Positions 6,564-14,115 of a stretch of 32,379 nucleotides of DNA are shown here, piece by piece. The notes under the pieces were generated by a model that saw only the letters and a list, made by a program, of their open reading frames with translations, did not search any database and was not told the DNA's origin. Location: IMG/VR virus record IMGVR_UViG_3300010354_010205, positions 1 through 32,379 of that record, one strand, 5' to 3'. A program made the translations under genes and the position numbers. This DNA is from a virus. Position 1 is the first letter of the stretch, and every line of letters starts with the position of its first letter.

Positions 6564-7361
6564 ATGGATTTCTACGTTATATCACCACTAAGCAATCTAG
6601 AGCCAATGAGGCTTGGAGAGAGAATTTTTGTACTTGCTCACTTATGGGTACAATCACAAAAATACCGCGACTTTATACTCAGTCTTGTTGATGAGGACTT
6701 GGATAGATGGATCACACTCGATAACAGTGCTGCTGAAAGAGCTTTAGTGACTGAGGATGTACTTATTGACATTTGTCACGAGTTGATACCAAGTGAAGTA
6801 ATCGCACCGGATGTTTTGTTTGATAAAGATGAAACAATCAAAAATGCAGTGTCTTTTAAAATTAGAATGGAAAAGGAGGGCTTGCTAGACACAATCGATA
6901 TCTTTTTCTGTCCACAAGGTAAAACTAAAGAGGATTGGTTAGAGTGTTATGAGTGGGGGTTAAAAAAGGATTGGATTCACACAATTGGATTCTCTAAGAT
7001 TGCAATCCCACAAGCATGGCTACCTGAGTGGAAAGATGATCAGGGTATTAAGGAAGCTCGTCACATGGCTTACGATTATCTTAAAGAAAGAGGTATGCTA
7101 CTGAAACCCATCCACTGCTTAGGGCAAGGATCGTACACAGAGTTTGCCTATTATGATCACCCAGCCATGAGATCAACTGATAGTGTGTATCCAGTACTTG
7201 CAGCAGCTCATGGTGTTGATTTTACCAAAGACTCTGAGACAAGAATCCCTACTCCACACAATTTCCTAGAAACCTACGATATGAGTGGTGTGGATATGGA
7301 TTTAGTAAAATCTAATATAGAAATGCTAAGAAGGAGTTGTAGAAGAGGTTCTTTTAATTAA
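6564..7361 (+). CDS. dpdA: TGT/DpdA-like 7-deazaguanine transglycosylase
   Basis: The family exchanges guanine for a 7-deazaguanine base; DpdA members act on DNA, Tgt on tRNA. WITLDNSAAE (49-58) resembles the DSGGFQ/DNGAFE substrate-Asp motif (here D53). FFCPQGKTKEDW (114-125) fits the QG motif, and TIGFSKIAIP (140-149) the GGxxxGE-like strand. APDVLFD and RSTDS (D206) may hold other catalytic Asp. The Tgt zinc site (CxCxxC...H) is absent, as in phage DpdA proteins. I chose ATG 6564 because the upstream TTG frame adds unrelated residues. Location after folE and queE argues for phage DNA hypermodification. Subfamily and exact product base are not readable here. Confidence 0.7.
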   Translation: MDFYVISPLSNLEPMRLGERIFVLAHLWVQSQKYRDFILSLVDEDLDRWITLDNSAAERALVTEDVLIDICHELIPSEVIAPDVLFDKDETIKNAVSFKIRMEKEGLLDTIDIFFCPQGKTKEDWLECYEWGLKKDWIHTIGFSKIAIPQAWLPEWKDDQGIKEARHMAYDYLKERGMLLKPIHCLGQGSYTEFAYYDHPAMRSTDSVYPVLAAAHGVDFTKDSETRIPTPHNFLETYDMSGVDMDLVKSNIEMLRRSCRRGSFN

Positions 7362-7365
7362 CGTT

Positions 7366-7377
7366 GTACTATTTATA
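7366..7377 (+). promoter_or_regulatory. GTACTATTTATA motif before the lysozyme operon
   Basis: A full match to GTACTATTTATA with the core (7370) 23 nt before the ATG at 7393. Because the next two genes include the endolysin, a late-acting role for this motif is plausible. Confidence 0.5.
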
Positions 7378-7392
7378 ATAAACCAATCAACA

Positions 7393-7671
7393 ATGAAAAA
7401 ATCTGAACTACAACAAATCATCAAAGAAGAAATCTCCAAAGTACTAAAAGAAGAAAGCACGGGCTTAGTTACATTCGAACAAGTAAAACAAGCATGTATT
7501 GAAGAATATAAAAAATACATCCAATCTGATTTCAGCGAGAAAGCATCAAAATCAGCATCCAAAGAAATAATGAGAGCCCAAAACATGAACCAACTAATAG
7601 ATGTATTGGATGGTATGGGTTTCAATGGTGAGGAAGCATATGAATTTGTCTTTGGTGCAATCATAAAATAA
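7393..7671 (+). CDS. Phage protein with KSELQQIIKEEISKVL N-terminus, 92 aa
   Basis: Residues 2-21 form the amphipathic KKSELQQIIKEEISKVLKEE segment, a tag I recall at the start of many marine myophage proteins, several of them virion-associated. The remainder is helical and ends with GMGFNGEEAYEFVFGAIIK. No enzymatic motif is visible. It lies 12 nt before the endolysin gene under the same putative late promoter. Whether it is a structural or a lysis-timing protein cannot be told. Confidence 0.75.
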   Translation: MKKSELQQIIKEEISKVLKEESTGLVTFEQVKQACIEEYKKYIQSDFSEKASKSASKEIMRAQNMNQLIDVLDGMGFNGEEAYEFVFGAIIK

Positions 7672-7683
7672 ACAACACAGTTA

Positions 7684-8139
7684 ATGAAAATCACAAAAAC
7701 AGGACCAAAAGGAATTGAGCTGATTAAGAAGTTTGAAGGCTTCGAATCCAAACCCTACAAATGCCCAGCTGGAATCCCAACTATTGGATACGGTGCAACA
7801 TTCTACCCTGATGGTAAAAAGGTTAGCATGACAGACCAACCAATCAACGAAGCACAAGGAACTGAACTACTTAAAAGTATGTTAGTGTCTTTTGAAAAGT
7901 ATGTTGACTCTTATTGTCGCGATGATATTAACCAAAACCAATTTGACGCATTAGTTAGCTTTGCATATAACCTAGGACCAGCAAACCTCAAATCATCCAC
8001 ACTTCTTAAAAAAGTGAATGCTAATCCAAACGATCCAACAATCAAGGATGAGTTTTTAAAGTGGACAAAGGCTGGTGGTAAAGTATTACAAGGTCTTGTG
8101 AAAAGAAGAGCTGCTGAGGCAGAGTTGTATTTCTCCTAA
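7684..8139 (+). CDS. Endolysin, GH24 lysozyme (T4/P22 type)
   Basis: It cleaves the beta-1,4 MurNAc-GlcNAc bond of peptidoglycan for lysis. The catalytic signature E-X8-(D/C)-X5-T is present as Glu18 (KKFEGF), Cys27 and Thr33 (IPTIGYG). NQNQFDALVSFAYNLG (about 79-94) is the family's conserved helix region and VKRRAAEAELY its end. At 151 aa it is a single-domain enzyme with no signal peptide, so it needs a holin, which is not identified here. A terminator follows directly. It is the first of two peptidoglycan enzymes in the window. Confidence 0.93.
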   Translation: MKITKTGPKGIELIKKFEGFESKPYKCPAGIPTIGYGATFYPDGKKVSMTDQPINEAQGTELLKSMLVSFEKYVDSYCRDDINQNQFDALVSFAYNLGPANLKSSTLLKKVNANPNDPTIKDEFLKWTKAGGKVLQGLVKRRAAEAELYFS

Positions 8140-8165
8140 AAAACATAAACACGCCCCCAGACCGT

Positions 8166-8190
8166 AAGCCAACCTTAGTGTTGGCTTTTT
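8166..8190 (+). terminator. Intrinsic terminator after the lysozyme operon
   Basis: A perfect 8-bp stem AAGCCAAC (8166-8173) / GTTGGCTT (8180-8187) with a 6-nt loop runs into a T-rich tract (8186-8203, broken by CA and A). The TTG at 8181-8183 in the 3' arm also serves as the upstream element of the next promoter. Confidence 0.88.
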
Positions 8191-8211
8191 CATTTTTATT
8201 TTGTATTGTTA
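8181..8211 (+). promoter_or_regulatory. Putative TTG-N20-TATTGT promoter of DNA polymerase
   Basis: TTG (8181-8183), 20-nt T-rich spacer and TATTGTTA (8204-8211) precede the ATG at 8216 by 12 nt. The layout, including overlap with a terminator hairpin, repeats that at position 1-46. Confidence 0.5.
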
Positions 8212-8215
8212 AGTT

Positions 8216-10453
8216 ATGGAAAAAAGTTACAAGATTATTACCGACCAAGCTGGTGTTGTAGAGCTAGCAAATTACATTAAGGGTGGAAACATAATTGCAT
8301 ATGACATAGAAACCACAAGTGTGAATCCACGCAATGGAATGATCATTGGTTTTTCAGTATCTGCAAATCTAAACGAAGGTTATTATTTTCCAACCCGATA
8401 TTGGGACAACGAGTGTCAGGCACTAATAGATTCACACATTGCAGGAAAGTCTTGTGATGACATTGCAAAGCAACTAATCAACTTGCTAAAAGGTAAAAAG
8501 TTGGTGATGCACAACGCATCATTTGATATTAGATACACTAAAAACTTTTACGGTATCGATCTTAGAGAGGATCTGTATTGTGACACACTACTACTCAGAC
8601 ACACATTACAAGAAGATGGACCTTTCGGTTTGAAAGACGTTGCTGTGGAATTACAACACGAACTTGGACTTGAAGCTGAAAAGGAAGCAAATGAAGAACA
8701 GATCCTGATGAAAGAAAGCATCAAAAAGAATGGTGGTCAGGTAACAAAAGAAAACTTTGAAATCTATAAAGCGGATATGGAGCTACTCGGTCGGTATGCG
8801 GCAGCGGATACTGATCTCACACTACGCATTATGACTTATTATCTTCCTATACTCAAAGAACAGGAGTTGTGGGATTTCTTCTTTACTGATGAGGTAATGC
8901 CGTTGTATAAAACAGTAACTATACAAATGGAGGAAGTTGGCACAGAGCTTGATATGGCACTGATTACAAAAACCAAAGCAAATATCATAACAGACTTAGC
9001 TAAACTTGAGCAGGAAATTATCACAGACTTATTGGCAATACCAGAGGCAAAGCAGTGGGTAATGGTTAGAGCAACAAAAACATTTCCACCAAAGAAAAGA
9101 GGAAAGTTTGCTGAAGTGCTTAAAACAATAACACCGGTCAATCCAGATGGAGTGCAAAAGTTTCTATTTAGTGGTGATCCAAACGATCTTGATCCTAAAG
9201 ATGCGATGAAGGTGAGTTTGGAAATGTGGAAAGAAAAAGAAGGTGCATACATAAACATCAGCTCAAAACAACAGTTATCTGAGATTGTGTTTAAGTACAT
9301 GGGAATTAAACCACTAAGCCAAACTCGCAAAGGGACTGATCAATTTAACGACGACATCATTGAACATCTTAGCAGCACTCATAGTTGGGCAGCAAAATTA
9401 CGAGACTACAACAAACTAACAAAAATTAACAGTGCGTATATAGATCGGTTCTTGGATGGTAATGAGAATGGTAGATATTACTGGTATTTTAAACAGTATG
9501 GGACCACAAGTGGACGATTCAGTTCTGACTGCCAACAACTACCTCGAGTACTTGAAGAAGGTGAATTAAGTGACTTAGTACTTAAATACAACAATATACT
9601 TCGCAGCTTTCTTAAAGCTGAAGATGGACGTAAGTTTATTATATGCGATCAATCATCACTAGAACCTCGTGTGTTTGCGTCTGTTAGTAACGACCCTAAT
9701 CTTATCAACGTATTCTTGGATAACGAGGATCTATATAGTAGAGTAGCAATACAAGCGTTTAAGCTTAAAGGACTTTCAGCGAAAAAGAAAGATCCTAACT
9801 ATGTGAAAACAGTTAGACCAGAGCTAAGACAAAGAGCAAAAAGTATTGCACTTGCAATTCCCTATGGTGCCGGTGCTTGGCAGATTGGACAATCGCTTGG
9901 TATATCGATGCCCGAAGCACAAAGGCTTATTGATGGATATCTTGATGGATTTCCAGAGCTTGCAAGGTGGATGAGTGATACACACTTAAAGGCACAGGCG
10001 TTTGGATTTATTAAAAACAAGACTGGTCGGATAAGACACTTAGATAGAGTAAAAGCTATTTATGAAAAGTTTGAGGACAGTCTTATTGATCCAAAGTCCT
10101 TCAAGATGATTAAAGGAATGTGCAAAACACAAGACCAAACTGATCAAGTAATGAAGCTGAGGATGGAATACAAGAACGGACTCAACAACGCAAAAAATTT
10201 CCAAATACAATCACTAGCAGCTTCAATTATGAACAGGTCTGCTATTGCGATCCACAAAGAGTTTAAGGAAAAGGGATTGGATGCATATATCATGCTTCAG
10301 ATACATGATGAATTTGTAGTGAATTGTAAAGCTGAAATAGCAGATCAAGTTGCATCAATAGTAAAGCATCATATGGAAAACACAGTACAAATTCCAACTG
10401 GATTAGTTGCTGAACCAAACATTGCAGATTCGTTTGGTGAGGGGCATACATAA
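8216..10453 (+). CDS. polA: Family A DNA polymerase with 3'-5' exonuclease
   Basis: Replicative phage polymerase, 745 aa. The proofreading domain has ExoI DIE (D30, E32), ExoII N100...D104 (HNASFD) and ExoIII Y194...D198 (YAAAD). The polymerase domain has TSGRFSS, motif A CDQSSLEPR (D478), the O-helix RQRAKSIALAIPYG (K542, Y550) and motif C QIHDE (H697-D698-E699). No 5'-nuclease domain is present, as in T7-like and many marine phage PolA enzymes. The residue equivalent to E. coli Phe762 is Leu546. An insert-rich region (about 280-340) precedes the thumb/palm. It begins a new transcription unit after a terminator and is followed by groES. Confidence 0.96.
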   Translation: MEKSYKIITDQAGVVELANYIKGGNIIAYDIETTSVNPRNGMIIGFSVSANLNEGYYFPTRYWDNECQALIDSHIAGKSCDDIAKQLINLLKGKKLVMHNASFDIRYTKNFYGIDLREDLYCDTLLLRHTLQEDGPFGLKDVAVELQHELGLEAEKEANEEQILMKESIKKNGGQVTKENFEIYKADMELLGRYAAADTDLTLRIMTYYLPILKEQELWDFFFTDEVMPLYKTVTIQMEEVGTELDMALITKTKANIITDLAKLEQEIITDLLAIPEAKQWVMVRATKTFPPKKRGKFAEVLKTITPVNPDGVQKFLFSGDPNDLDPKDAMKVSLEMWKEKEGAYINISSKQQLSEIVFKYMGIKPLSQTRKGTDQFNDDIIEHLSSTHSWAAKLRDYNKLTKINSAYIDRFLDGNENGRYYWYFKQYGTTSGRFSSDCQQLPRVLEEGELSDLVLKYNNILRSFLKAEDGRKFIICDQSSLEPRVFASVSNDPNLINVFLDNEDLYSRVAIQAFKLKGLSAKKKDPNYVKTVRPELRQRAKSIALAIPYGAGAWQIGQSLGISMPEAQRLIDGYLDGFPELARWMSDTHLKAQAFGFIKNKTGRIRHLDRVKAIYEKFEDSLIDPKSFKMIKGMCKTQDQTDQVMKLRMEYKNGLNNAKNFQIQSLAASIMNRSAIAIHKEFKEKGLDAYIMLQIHDEFVVNCKAEIADQVASIVKHHMENTVQIPTGLVAEPNIADSFGEGHT

Positions 10454-10470
10454 ATTATCCAACAAAAAGT

Positions 10471-10502
10471 TTGTATTGTTTTAAAAAAGCAGTATATTTA
10501 TT
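10471..10502 (+). promoter_or_regulatory. Possible promoter of groES-groEL
   Basis: TTG (10471-10473), 19-nt spacer and TATATTTA (10493-10500) resemble the TTG-N20-TATnnT class; the same bases contain TATTTATT (10495-10502), close to the second motif class. The distance to the ATG at 10534 (about 40 nt) differs from both classes, giving a short 5' leader. Confidence 0.3.
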
Positions 10503-10533
10503 AAAAAGCAGTTATAACCAAATTAGTTACATT

Positions 10534-10833
10534 ATGAAAAAGTCAAACTTTGAACCAGTCAGCGACAAGCTGATCTGTAAGCCCGTCGAACAAGACGAGG
10601 TAAGCGATGGAGGAATCATTCTTCCACAAATCGATGAGCAAAAAACATTAAAGGCCGAAGTGGTCACAGCAGGACCTGGTTTCTGGGCAGCACCTGGACT
10701 ATTTGTAGAAACAACCTGCAAACCTGGTGACATTGTTGTGTACCAAAGATTCGCAGCTCAAGTAATGGAGTATGAAGGTACTGATTACCACATTATCCAA
10801 GAGCGTGATGTTTTAACCAAAATCGTAAAATAA
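10534..10833 (+). CDS. groES: Co-chaperonin GroES
   Basis: Forms the heptameric lid of GroEL. The 99-aa length and segments DKLICKPVEQDE, GGIILP (the mobile-loop edge that touches GroEL, residues 26-31), VVTAGPG, CKPGDIVVYQRFAAQ and GTDYHIIQERDVL are those of GroES. ATG 10534 gives the standard N-terminus; an upstream TTG (10471) would add 21 unrelated residues. groEL starts 8 nt after it, so both subunits are made together. The insert after GPG (FWAAPGLFVET) is longer than in E. coli. Confidence 0.92.
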   Translation: MKKSNFEPVSDKLICKPVEQDEVSDGGIILPQIDEQKTLKAEVVTAGPGFWAAPGLFVETTCKPGDIVVYQRFAAQVMEYEGTDYHIIQERDVLTKIVK

Positions 10834-10841
10834 GTTATAGT

Positions 10842-12473
10842 ATGAGTAAAATCAAAAACCTGAGCTTTGGTAGTGAGGCTCGTGAAAAAATACGCTCCGG
10901 AGTAAACAAACTATCATCTGCCGTACAAGCAACACTTGGTCCTTGTGGACGCAATGTATTGATACAAAAAGAAAACGGCTCACCAGTCATTACAAAAGAT
11001 GGTGTATCAGTTGCAAAAGAAATTCATGTAAAAGATCCTATTGAAAACATTGGTGCGCAAGCAATCAAAGAGGTTTCCATGAAAGCCGCTAAACACGCTG
11101 GAGATGGTACTACAACTGCAACTGTACTCGCATCATACATGTACAACGAGGGATTGAAAGCAATCAACTCTGGAGCTAATCCAGTTGAGCTTAAACGTGG
11201 GATGGATAAAGCAACTACACAGATTATTGATAACTTGCGTGACATTAGTCGCGATGTTACAAGTAGTGAGGAGATCAAGCAAATCGCAACAATCTCTGCA
11301 AACAACGACACCAACATTGGCACCTTGATTGCAGAGGCAATGGACAGTGTAGGTAAAAATGGCGTGATCCAAGTTGACGAAAGTAAAACCTCAGAAACAA
11401 CTTTGGAGATAGTGGATGGTATGCAAATTGATCGTGGATTCATTTCACCGTACTTTGCAACAAACAATTCCACAATGACCACAACACTGGAAAATCCAAT
11501 GATCTTGATTTACGATCGTAAGATCAGCAGTGTGAAAGAAGTACTACCATTACTTGAAGCTGCAAGCAAACAAGGCAAAGCTTTGTTGATTGTTGCTGAT
11601 GATGTTGATGGTGAAGCACTTGCAACAATGGTGTTAAACAAAGCTCGCGGAATACTTAACGTATGTGCAATCAAAGCTCCTGGTTTTGGTGATCGTAAGA
11701 TCCACAATCTCGAAGACATTGCAACATTAACAGGAGGTACAGTTGTATCTGCGCAAAAGGCAATGAAACTTGAAAAGCTTACAACCGATATGCTTGGAAC
11801 AGCTCGCACTGTAACAGTATCCCAAAACGAAACTATTATTGTGGATGGTGCAGGTGATAGCGATGCAATTAAGAATCGTATTGAAGACATTAAGTCTTTG
11901 TATGAAAAAGCTGACTCCGATTACGAAAAGCAGTTTCTTAAAGAGCGTATGAGTAAGTTGATTGGTGGTGTAGCTGTATTGAATATTGGAGCTGCAACTG
12001 AGATTGAACTTAAAGAAAAGAAAGATCGTGTGGATGATGCACTACATGCTACCCGTGCAGCTGTTGAAGAAGGTGTTGTTCCTGGTGGTGGTATTGCTTT
12101 GCTTGGTTGTAGTGGTGTTACGGTAGAGTGTGAAAATGAAGATCAACAAACTGGTGTAAACATTGTAAAGAAAGCTTGTTTTGCACCATTCAAAGCAATC
12201 GTCGAGAATGCTGGAAAAAGTGCTGAAGCAATTAAAGCAAAGCTGGATACCATTGTATCAGAAAGTCCATCAGCTGATATTTTTGGATATGATGCACGTA
12301 ATGATAAGTTTGTTGTTATGGTGGATGCTGGTATCATTGACCCTACAAAGGTTACTCGTACAGCACTTGAACTTGCAACATCTGCAGCCGGAACATTACT
12401 GACCACAGAATGTGTGATCACTATTGACCCAGAAGAAAATAAACAAGATAAGCAACAAACCTACGACTACTAA
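10842..12473 (+). CDS. groEL: Chaperonin GroEL
   Basis: Full-length 60-kDa chaperonin, 543 aa, folding proteins with ATP inside a double ring. Seen are TLGPCGRNV (31-39), DGVSVAKEI (53-61), the ATP-binding GDGTTTATVLA (87-97), the apical-domain block with APGFGDRK, and VDDALHATRAAVEEGVVPGGG near residue 390-410, which includes the ATPase Asp. The C-terminus ends with a polar EENKQDKQQTYDY tail instead of the GGM repeats of many bacterial GroELs. No frameshift or missing key residue is visible, so it should be active. Phage chaperonins usually serve capsid or other phage protein folding; the client here is unknown. Confidence 0.97.
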   Translation: MSKIKNLSFGSEAREKIRSGVNKLSSAVQATLGPCGRNVLIQKENGSPVITKDGVSVAKEIHVKDPIENIGAQAIKEVSMKAAKHAGDGTTTATVLASYMYNEGLKAINSGANPVELKRGMDKATTQIIDNLRDISRDVTSSEEIKQIATISANNDTNIGTLIAEAMDSVGKNGVIQVDESKTSETTLEIVDGMQIDRGFISPYFATNNSTMTTTLENPMILIYDRKISSVKEVLPLLEAASKQGKALLIVADDVDGEALATMVLNKARGILNVCAIKAPGFGDRKIHNLEDIATLTGGTVVSAQKAMKLEKLTTDMLGTARTVTVSQNETIIVDGAGDSDAIKNRIEDIKSLYEKADSDYEKQFLKERMSKLIGGVAVLNIGAATEIELKEKKDRVDDALHATRAAVEEGVVPGGGIALLGCSGVTVECENEDQQTGVNIVKKACFAPFKAIVENAGKSAEAIKAKLDTIVSESPSADIFGYDARNDKFVVMVDAGIIDPTKVTRTALELATSAAGTLLTTECVITIDPEENKQDKQQTYDY

Positions 12474-12475
12474 AA

Positions 12476-12715
12476 ATGACTGGATCTAAACAAATAGCCG
12501 CTCAAGGCTTGGACCTATCGCAGGCACAGGTATATGTGTGCGAACAGTGTGGAAATGACCAATTTGTGATGAACTACTTGCTGCGCCAGTTTTCAGCTCT
12601 CCTCTCCCCAACAGGTGAGGAGATGCTGGTTCCGGTGCAAGCATTTGCGTGCAGTAAGTGTGGTCATATCAACAAGGAATTTCGCCCGGAAACTGGAGAG
12701 TTGCAAAACTCATAA
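12476..12715 (+). CDS. Zinc-ribbon protein, 79 aa
   Basis: Two Cys pairs, CEQCG (22-26) and CSKCGH (about 59-64), frame a beta ribbon. The stretch RQFSALLSPTGEEMLVPVQAFAC is conserved in small marine phage proteins I recall. It probably binds Zn and perhaps nucleic acid or a protein partner; no function is known. It starts 2 nt after groEL and ends at a terminator-like hairpin, so it belongs to the chaperonin operon. Confidence 0.8.
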   Translation: MTGSKQIAAQGLDLSQAQVYVCEQCGNDQFVMNYLLRQFSALLSPTGEEMLVPVQAFACSKCGHINKEFRPETGELQNS

Positions 12716-12722
12716 TTTTTTT
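12698..12722 (+). terminator. Small terminator-like hairpin, GCAA loop
   Basis: GAGTT (12698-12702) / AACTC (12707-12711) with a GCAA tetraloop is followed by ATAA and seven T (12716-12722). The stem is only 5 bp, so termination may be partial. It spans the stop codon of the zinc-ribbon gene. Confidence 0.5.
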
Positions 12723-12731
12723 GTATATTGA
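12701..12731 (+). promoter_or_regulatory. Putative TTG-N20-TATATT promoter
   Basis: TTG (12701-12703), 20-nt spacer containing the T-tract, and TATATTGA (12724-12731) lie 11 nt before ATG 12735. This is the third case of this element fused to a hairpin plus T-tract. Confidence 0.5.
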
Positions 12732-12734
12732 GAT

Positions 12735-13622
12735 ATGGCTAACAAAACAGTATCATACTCTCAGTTTTCGTTGTACGCTAACTGTCCTAAACGGTGGAAG
12801 TTAGATTATATTGATGGATTGCGTAAATACGAGCAAAACATAAACACGTGTTTTGGTAGTGCATTCCACAAGACTCTACAACATTATTTGGATGTTTTAT
12901 TTAACAAGTCCGTTAAGGAGGCAGATGAGATTGATCTCGGTGCCTATCTTAAACAAGCAATGTTTGAGGAGTATAAACTATCGCTTGAGAAGAATGGTAA
13001 CAACCATTATAGCACTCCCGAAGAGTTAGCCGAATTTTTCCTTGATGGGGAGGCTATTCTCAAGTATTTCAAGTCCAACAGGCGTGTGTACTTTTCTACA
13101 AAGCAGCACTCGCTTGTTGGTATTGAAGTTCCATTACAAACACAGCTTATACACAACGTAACCTTTAATGGATTTATTGATGTTGTGATTAAAGATGAAA
13201 AGGATGGCCGTATCAAGATATACGACATTAAGACAAGTACAATGGGATGGAACAAGTATCAAAAAGCTGATACTTCCAAGACAGCTCAGCTTATTCTATA
13301 CAAAGAGTTTTATGGTAAGCAATTTGGTGTGGATCCTGAGATGATTGATGTTGAGTATATTATTGTACGTCGTAAAATTAACGAGCAAGCCGACTTTAAA
13401 CCTAAACGCATACAAACGTTTATACCTGCCAGTGGAAAACCTACCCGCAACAAGATAGGAAAGTTGTTTATGGACTTTGTACAGAATTGCTTTACTGTTG
13501 AGGGTGAATATAACTTAACTGGTGAATATCCAGCAGTCACATCATCAGCTTGCAACTACTGTCCTTACAAGTCTGAGGAATCTTTATGTCCTCGCAAAGA
13601 ACGTCTCAAAAAAGAAAAATAG
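12735..13622 (+). CDS. PD-(D/E)XK nuclease with Fe-S cysteines (Cas4/AddB-like)
   Basis: A RecB/Cas4-family exonuclease-like protein, 295 aa. YSQFSLYANCPKRW (7-20) and FGSAFHKTL (40-48) form the N-terminal motif. Catalytic residues are likely E131 (VGIEVPL), D149 (GFIDVV), D164-I-K166 (IYDIKTS) and the QLILYK motif (185-190). Four Cys (C17, and C273, C276, C285 in ACNYCPYKSEESLC) match the layout of the 4Fe-4S cluster in Cas4/AddB nucleases. It probably processes DNA ends in replication or recombination, or degrades host DNA. It starts its own transcription unit downstream of groEL and near polA. Confidence 0.88.
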   Translation: MANKTVSYSQFSLYANCPKRWKLDYIDGLRKYEQNINTCFGSAFHKTLQHYLDVLFNKSVKEADEIDLGAYLKQAMFEEYKLSLEKNGNNHYSTPEELAEFFLDGEAILKYFKSNRRVYFSTKQHSLVGIEVPLQTQLIHNVTFNGFIDVVIKDEKDGRIKIYDIKTSTMGWNKYQKADTSKTAQLILYKEFYGKQFGVDPEMIDVEYIIVRRKINEQADFKPKRIQTFIPASGKPTRNKIGKLFMDFVQNCFTVEGEYNLTGEYPAVTSSACNYCPYKSEESLCPRKERLKKEK

Positions 13623-13623
13623 T

Positions 13624-14115
13624 ATGAGTAAGTTTTTGGATGTATCGATATCAAGAATCAATACACTCAACACCAAACTTATTCCCTCAGCAACTAGGGT
13701 TTTTGAAAGGTGTCATAGAGAAAAAATTCCTGTGTATGTTGTGTGGGGTAGTCGTACACTTGACCAACAAGACTTACTGTTTAGATTTGGAAGAACTATT
13801 CCTGGTGACATACAAACAGTACACAGAGCGGGTCGCAGTCCTCATAACTTTGGTTTAGCTTTGGACTTTTGCTTGTTATTTAACACAACAATGTTGAGTT
13901 GGGCTGATGTTTATCCAAGAGAGTATTGGCGTAACAAGTGGTTAAAGGTTGTAAGGTATTTTGAAGAAGAAGGGTGGGAAGCTGGATGGCGATGGCCCGC
14001 CTTTGAACCTGGTCACGTACAGAATTTATTAGGAAGCACATTAACACAGTTATATGAACAAATTGACGATCGGTATAACAGGAACCAAGACATGGGAAAA
14101 CAAAGTCAAGATTAA
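13624..14115 (+). CDS. M15 family peptidase (VanY/endolysin-like), 163 aa
   Basis: Zinc peptidase acting on peptide cross-links or D-Ala ends of peptidoglycan. SPHNFGLALDF (72-82) supplies ligands His74 and Asp81, and FEPGHVQ (127-133) supplies Glu128 and His131. WGSRTLDQQDLLF (41-53) is the family's N-terminal substrate-site motif. There is no signal peptide, which fits a second endolysin or a virion-associated hydrolase. The ORF begins earlier in frame (13522) but ATG 13624 just after the nuclease stop gives a normal family N-terminus. Its last 62 nt overlap the next gene. Confidence 0.85.
   Translation: MSKFLDVSISRINTLNTKLIPSATRVFERCHREKIPVYVVWGSRTLDQQDLLFRFGRTIPGDIQTVHRAGRSPHNFGLALDFCLLFNTTMLSWADVYPREYWRNKWLKVVRYFEEEGWEAGWRWPAFEPGHVQNLLGSTLTQLYEQIDDRYNRNQDMGKQSQD

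Noticed and set aside
8839-9330. Minus-strand ORF of 163 codons inside the polymerase gene
   Set aside because: It is antisense to a strongly conserved gene, with no protein-like motif. The same applies to the minus-strand ORFs in groEL, the HNH gene at 663 and the glycosyltransferase genes.
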